Source: Portulaca oleracea (lineage: Eukaryota; Streptophyta; Magnoliopsida; Caryophyllales; Portulacaceae). Taken from it: a DNA stretch of 64,000 nucleotides. Positions 62,506-64,000 of this stretch are shown piece by piece. The stretch is taken from the NCBI GenBank assembly GCA_029582165.1, contig CM055892.1, positions 5,242,754 through 5,306,753 of the forward strand, given 5' to 3'. The translations under genes and the position numbers were made by a program. The notes under the pieces were generated by a model. That model did not search any database, was not told where the DNA came from, and worked only from the letters and a program-made list of their open reading frames with translations. Every line of letters starts with the position of its first letter. Positions within the stretch are counted from its first letter, which is position 1.

Positions 62506-64000
62506 CTTGATGTTCATTTCATGTTCATGTTAATTATATGTTGATGTTTATTCAAGTATAACTTGATAATCATTTCATATTGACTTGATGTTCATTTTTA
62601 TTAACAGTACCATTTATTGATCATTTAATACTAATTAATCATTTGATGTTCACTTGATATTCATTCATCTTCAACTAACTAATCCAAACAATTCATGTTT
62701 ATTGTGCATGGTTGAGTATTGCATTTGATGTACATTTCAATACAACTTGATGTTCATTTTGTTGTCCCTTAATGTGTTTTTTTCAATTTCATTCCATTTT
62801 CATTCCAGTATACCCTAATGTTCATCTCATTTTCACCTGACGATCATTACAAGGTCACCTGATGTTCTTTTTCATTATCTATAGATGTTCATCCAAGTAT
62901 GACTTGATGTTCATTTTCATGTTCATGATTACAAATTGATGTTTCATCAAGTGGAAATGAGACGATCATTTTATAGTCAAATGATGTTTATTTTCATTAT
63001 CCACAAATTTTCAATGCCCTTTAGGGTCATATTGATCATTTAATACTGATTGATTGTTTAATGTTCATTTGATGTTCATTTCATTATCAATTATTTTTCA
63101 ATCCAATCAGGTTATGTTCATTGTACATGGTTAAATATTTCATTTGATGTTCATTCCACTTCAATTTGATGTTCATTCTAGTATAACTTGATCATTTAGT
63201 ACTGAAAGATCATTTGATGTTTGTTTGATGTTCATTTCATGTTCACTTAATGTTCAATCCAAACAGTTGACGCTTATTGTGAATTGATTGAATATTTCAT
63301 TTGATGTTCATTCCAGTATACCTTGATATTAATGTATTCAAAGAATGAACATCAATCATAATACAAATGAACATCAATGAGATGAAGACCAACTAATCCT
63401 ACCATGAGCTTTAAGTTAAGCATTCACTGATGAACTTCAGTGAACATGAACAATAAGTAATTTTTAAACATAAATACAAACGAACAATGACCACCAAGCT
63501 CATTCATTTGTGTGTGGGTGTGATCACTTGCACAAAATGAACATGCACAATGAACTTCTTGGATGAACAACAAGTAATCATGGGATGAACATCAAATATT
63601 ATGAACATGAGAGTCAATGAATGTGGACATACAAGTTTACGTGGGCGTCAGGTATTCAAAGAATGAACATTAATCATAGTAAAATGAACATCAATGAGAT
63701 CATTTGATGTTTACTTGATGTTCCTCATTTGGTATATTTTGTTCCTCATTTGGTAAGGAAAATACTGAGCATTTGCATTTAACTATCATCATGGGGTACA
63801 TGGGATGAACATCAGTATGTAGTTAAATGAACATCAAGTGTACCTGTAATGAACATCAGCATGTATATAACATGAACATTAATTGACCATTTATACATTT
63901 TCCCAATGAGCATTCACATATATTAAAAATCAACTTCACATGTTCATTCATGGAAAATACTTCAGTGAAATCTAACAATAACACATCAACTCAAAATTAT

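Larger units (their letters stand above)
60449..64000 (+). mobile_element. Probable large DNA transposon or composite repeat containing the TGATGTTCATTT array (partial)
   Basis: Starts GGGATATGATATGATGAGAA, then GAGAAGAAGGAGCAATCC and TAGCCATTGATT, a phrase I associate with termini of a widespread plant Mutator-like group (recollection, not tested). A leader-like GC-richer part follows (60780-61010), then the motif array to the window edge. No transposase ORF is visible within the window. Confidence 0.4.
61080..64000. repeat. Dispersed 12-mer array, TGATGTTCATTT, with orientation switch
   Basis: Dozens of exact or one-off copies of TGATGTTCATTT (variants TTAATGTTCATTT, TGATGTCCATTT) at irregular 15-60 bp spacing from about 61130 to 63330. 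From about 63340 to the edge most copies are inverted (AAATGAACATCA), with a few direct ones around 63705. Non-coding: stops occur in all frames. Confidence 0.85.

Overview
The window is nuclear DNA of a flowering plant, most likely a eudicot. The evidence is one intact seven-coding-exon ureide permease gene with GT-AG introns, the first coding exon of a plant DUF21/CNNM-type membrane protein, and a dense load of plant-type transposable elements: L1-like LINEs, Ty3/gypsy and Ty1/copia elements primed by initiator tRNA-Met, a Cassandra TRIM with its 5S-rRNA-like LTR, hAT and Stowaway MITEs, and several foldback families. The species cannot be named from the sequence. No bacterial, CRISPR, tRNA or functional rRNA gene was seen.

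Layout. 1-3065: degenerate LINE on the minus strand, running off the left edge. 3.2-6.9 kb: a thicket of foldback (inverted-repeat) elements, one nested in another. 6889-8657: solo LTR with a perfect 5-bp target duplication. 8913-9780: foldback element carrying a captured gene 5' end. 9.8-11.8 kb: gene-poor, with minisatellites. 11843-17529: Ty3/gypsy element 'A', full length but with broken frames and no visible protease. 17.5-20.1 kb: minisatellite and more foldback elements. 20353-about 22160: LTR-like block with more than a dozen copies of a short variable palindrome. 22.6-24.3 kb: hAT-like MITE, CACTA-like terminus with 71-bp tandem repeats, and Cassandra. 24.3-29.9 kb: decayed copia element with an intact-looking 3' LTR. 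29.9-31.3 kb: second LINE remnant split by a MITE. 31.3-41.5 kb: LTR fragment, then two copia elements in tandem sharing one central LTR. 41.5-44.1 kb: LTR remnant with PBS, microsatellites and a short CACTA-like end. 44.4-51.7 kb: the only host-gene island, with the DUF21 5' fragment (minus) head-to-head with the ureide permease gene (plus). 52.3-60.4 kb: AT-rich repeats into which gypsy element 'B' (53562-59021) inserted. 60.45-64 kb: an array built from the 12-mer TGATGTTCATTT, mostly direct up to about 63.34 kb and mostly inverted after it.

How the parts relate. Elements A and B share LTR ends, the same tetranucleotide-repeat tract, the same PBS and alignable Gag and integrase zinc-finger segments. 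A carries reverse transcriptase, RNase H and integrase motifs. B is nearly intact, flanked by CTTTT duplications, and keeps two long overlapping ORFs, but has no reverse transcriptase or RNase H and has lost two integrase acidic residues. This looks like an autonomous/non-autonomous lineage pair. In the host island, the permease introns have absorbed an hAT MITE (intron 1) and an hAT-type element with a Stowaway nested inside it (intron 3) without damage to the reading frame.
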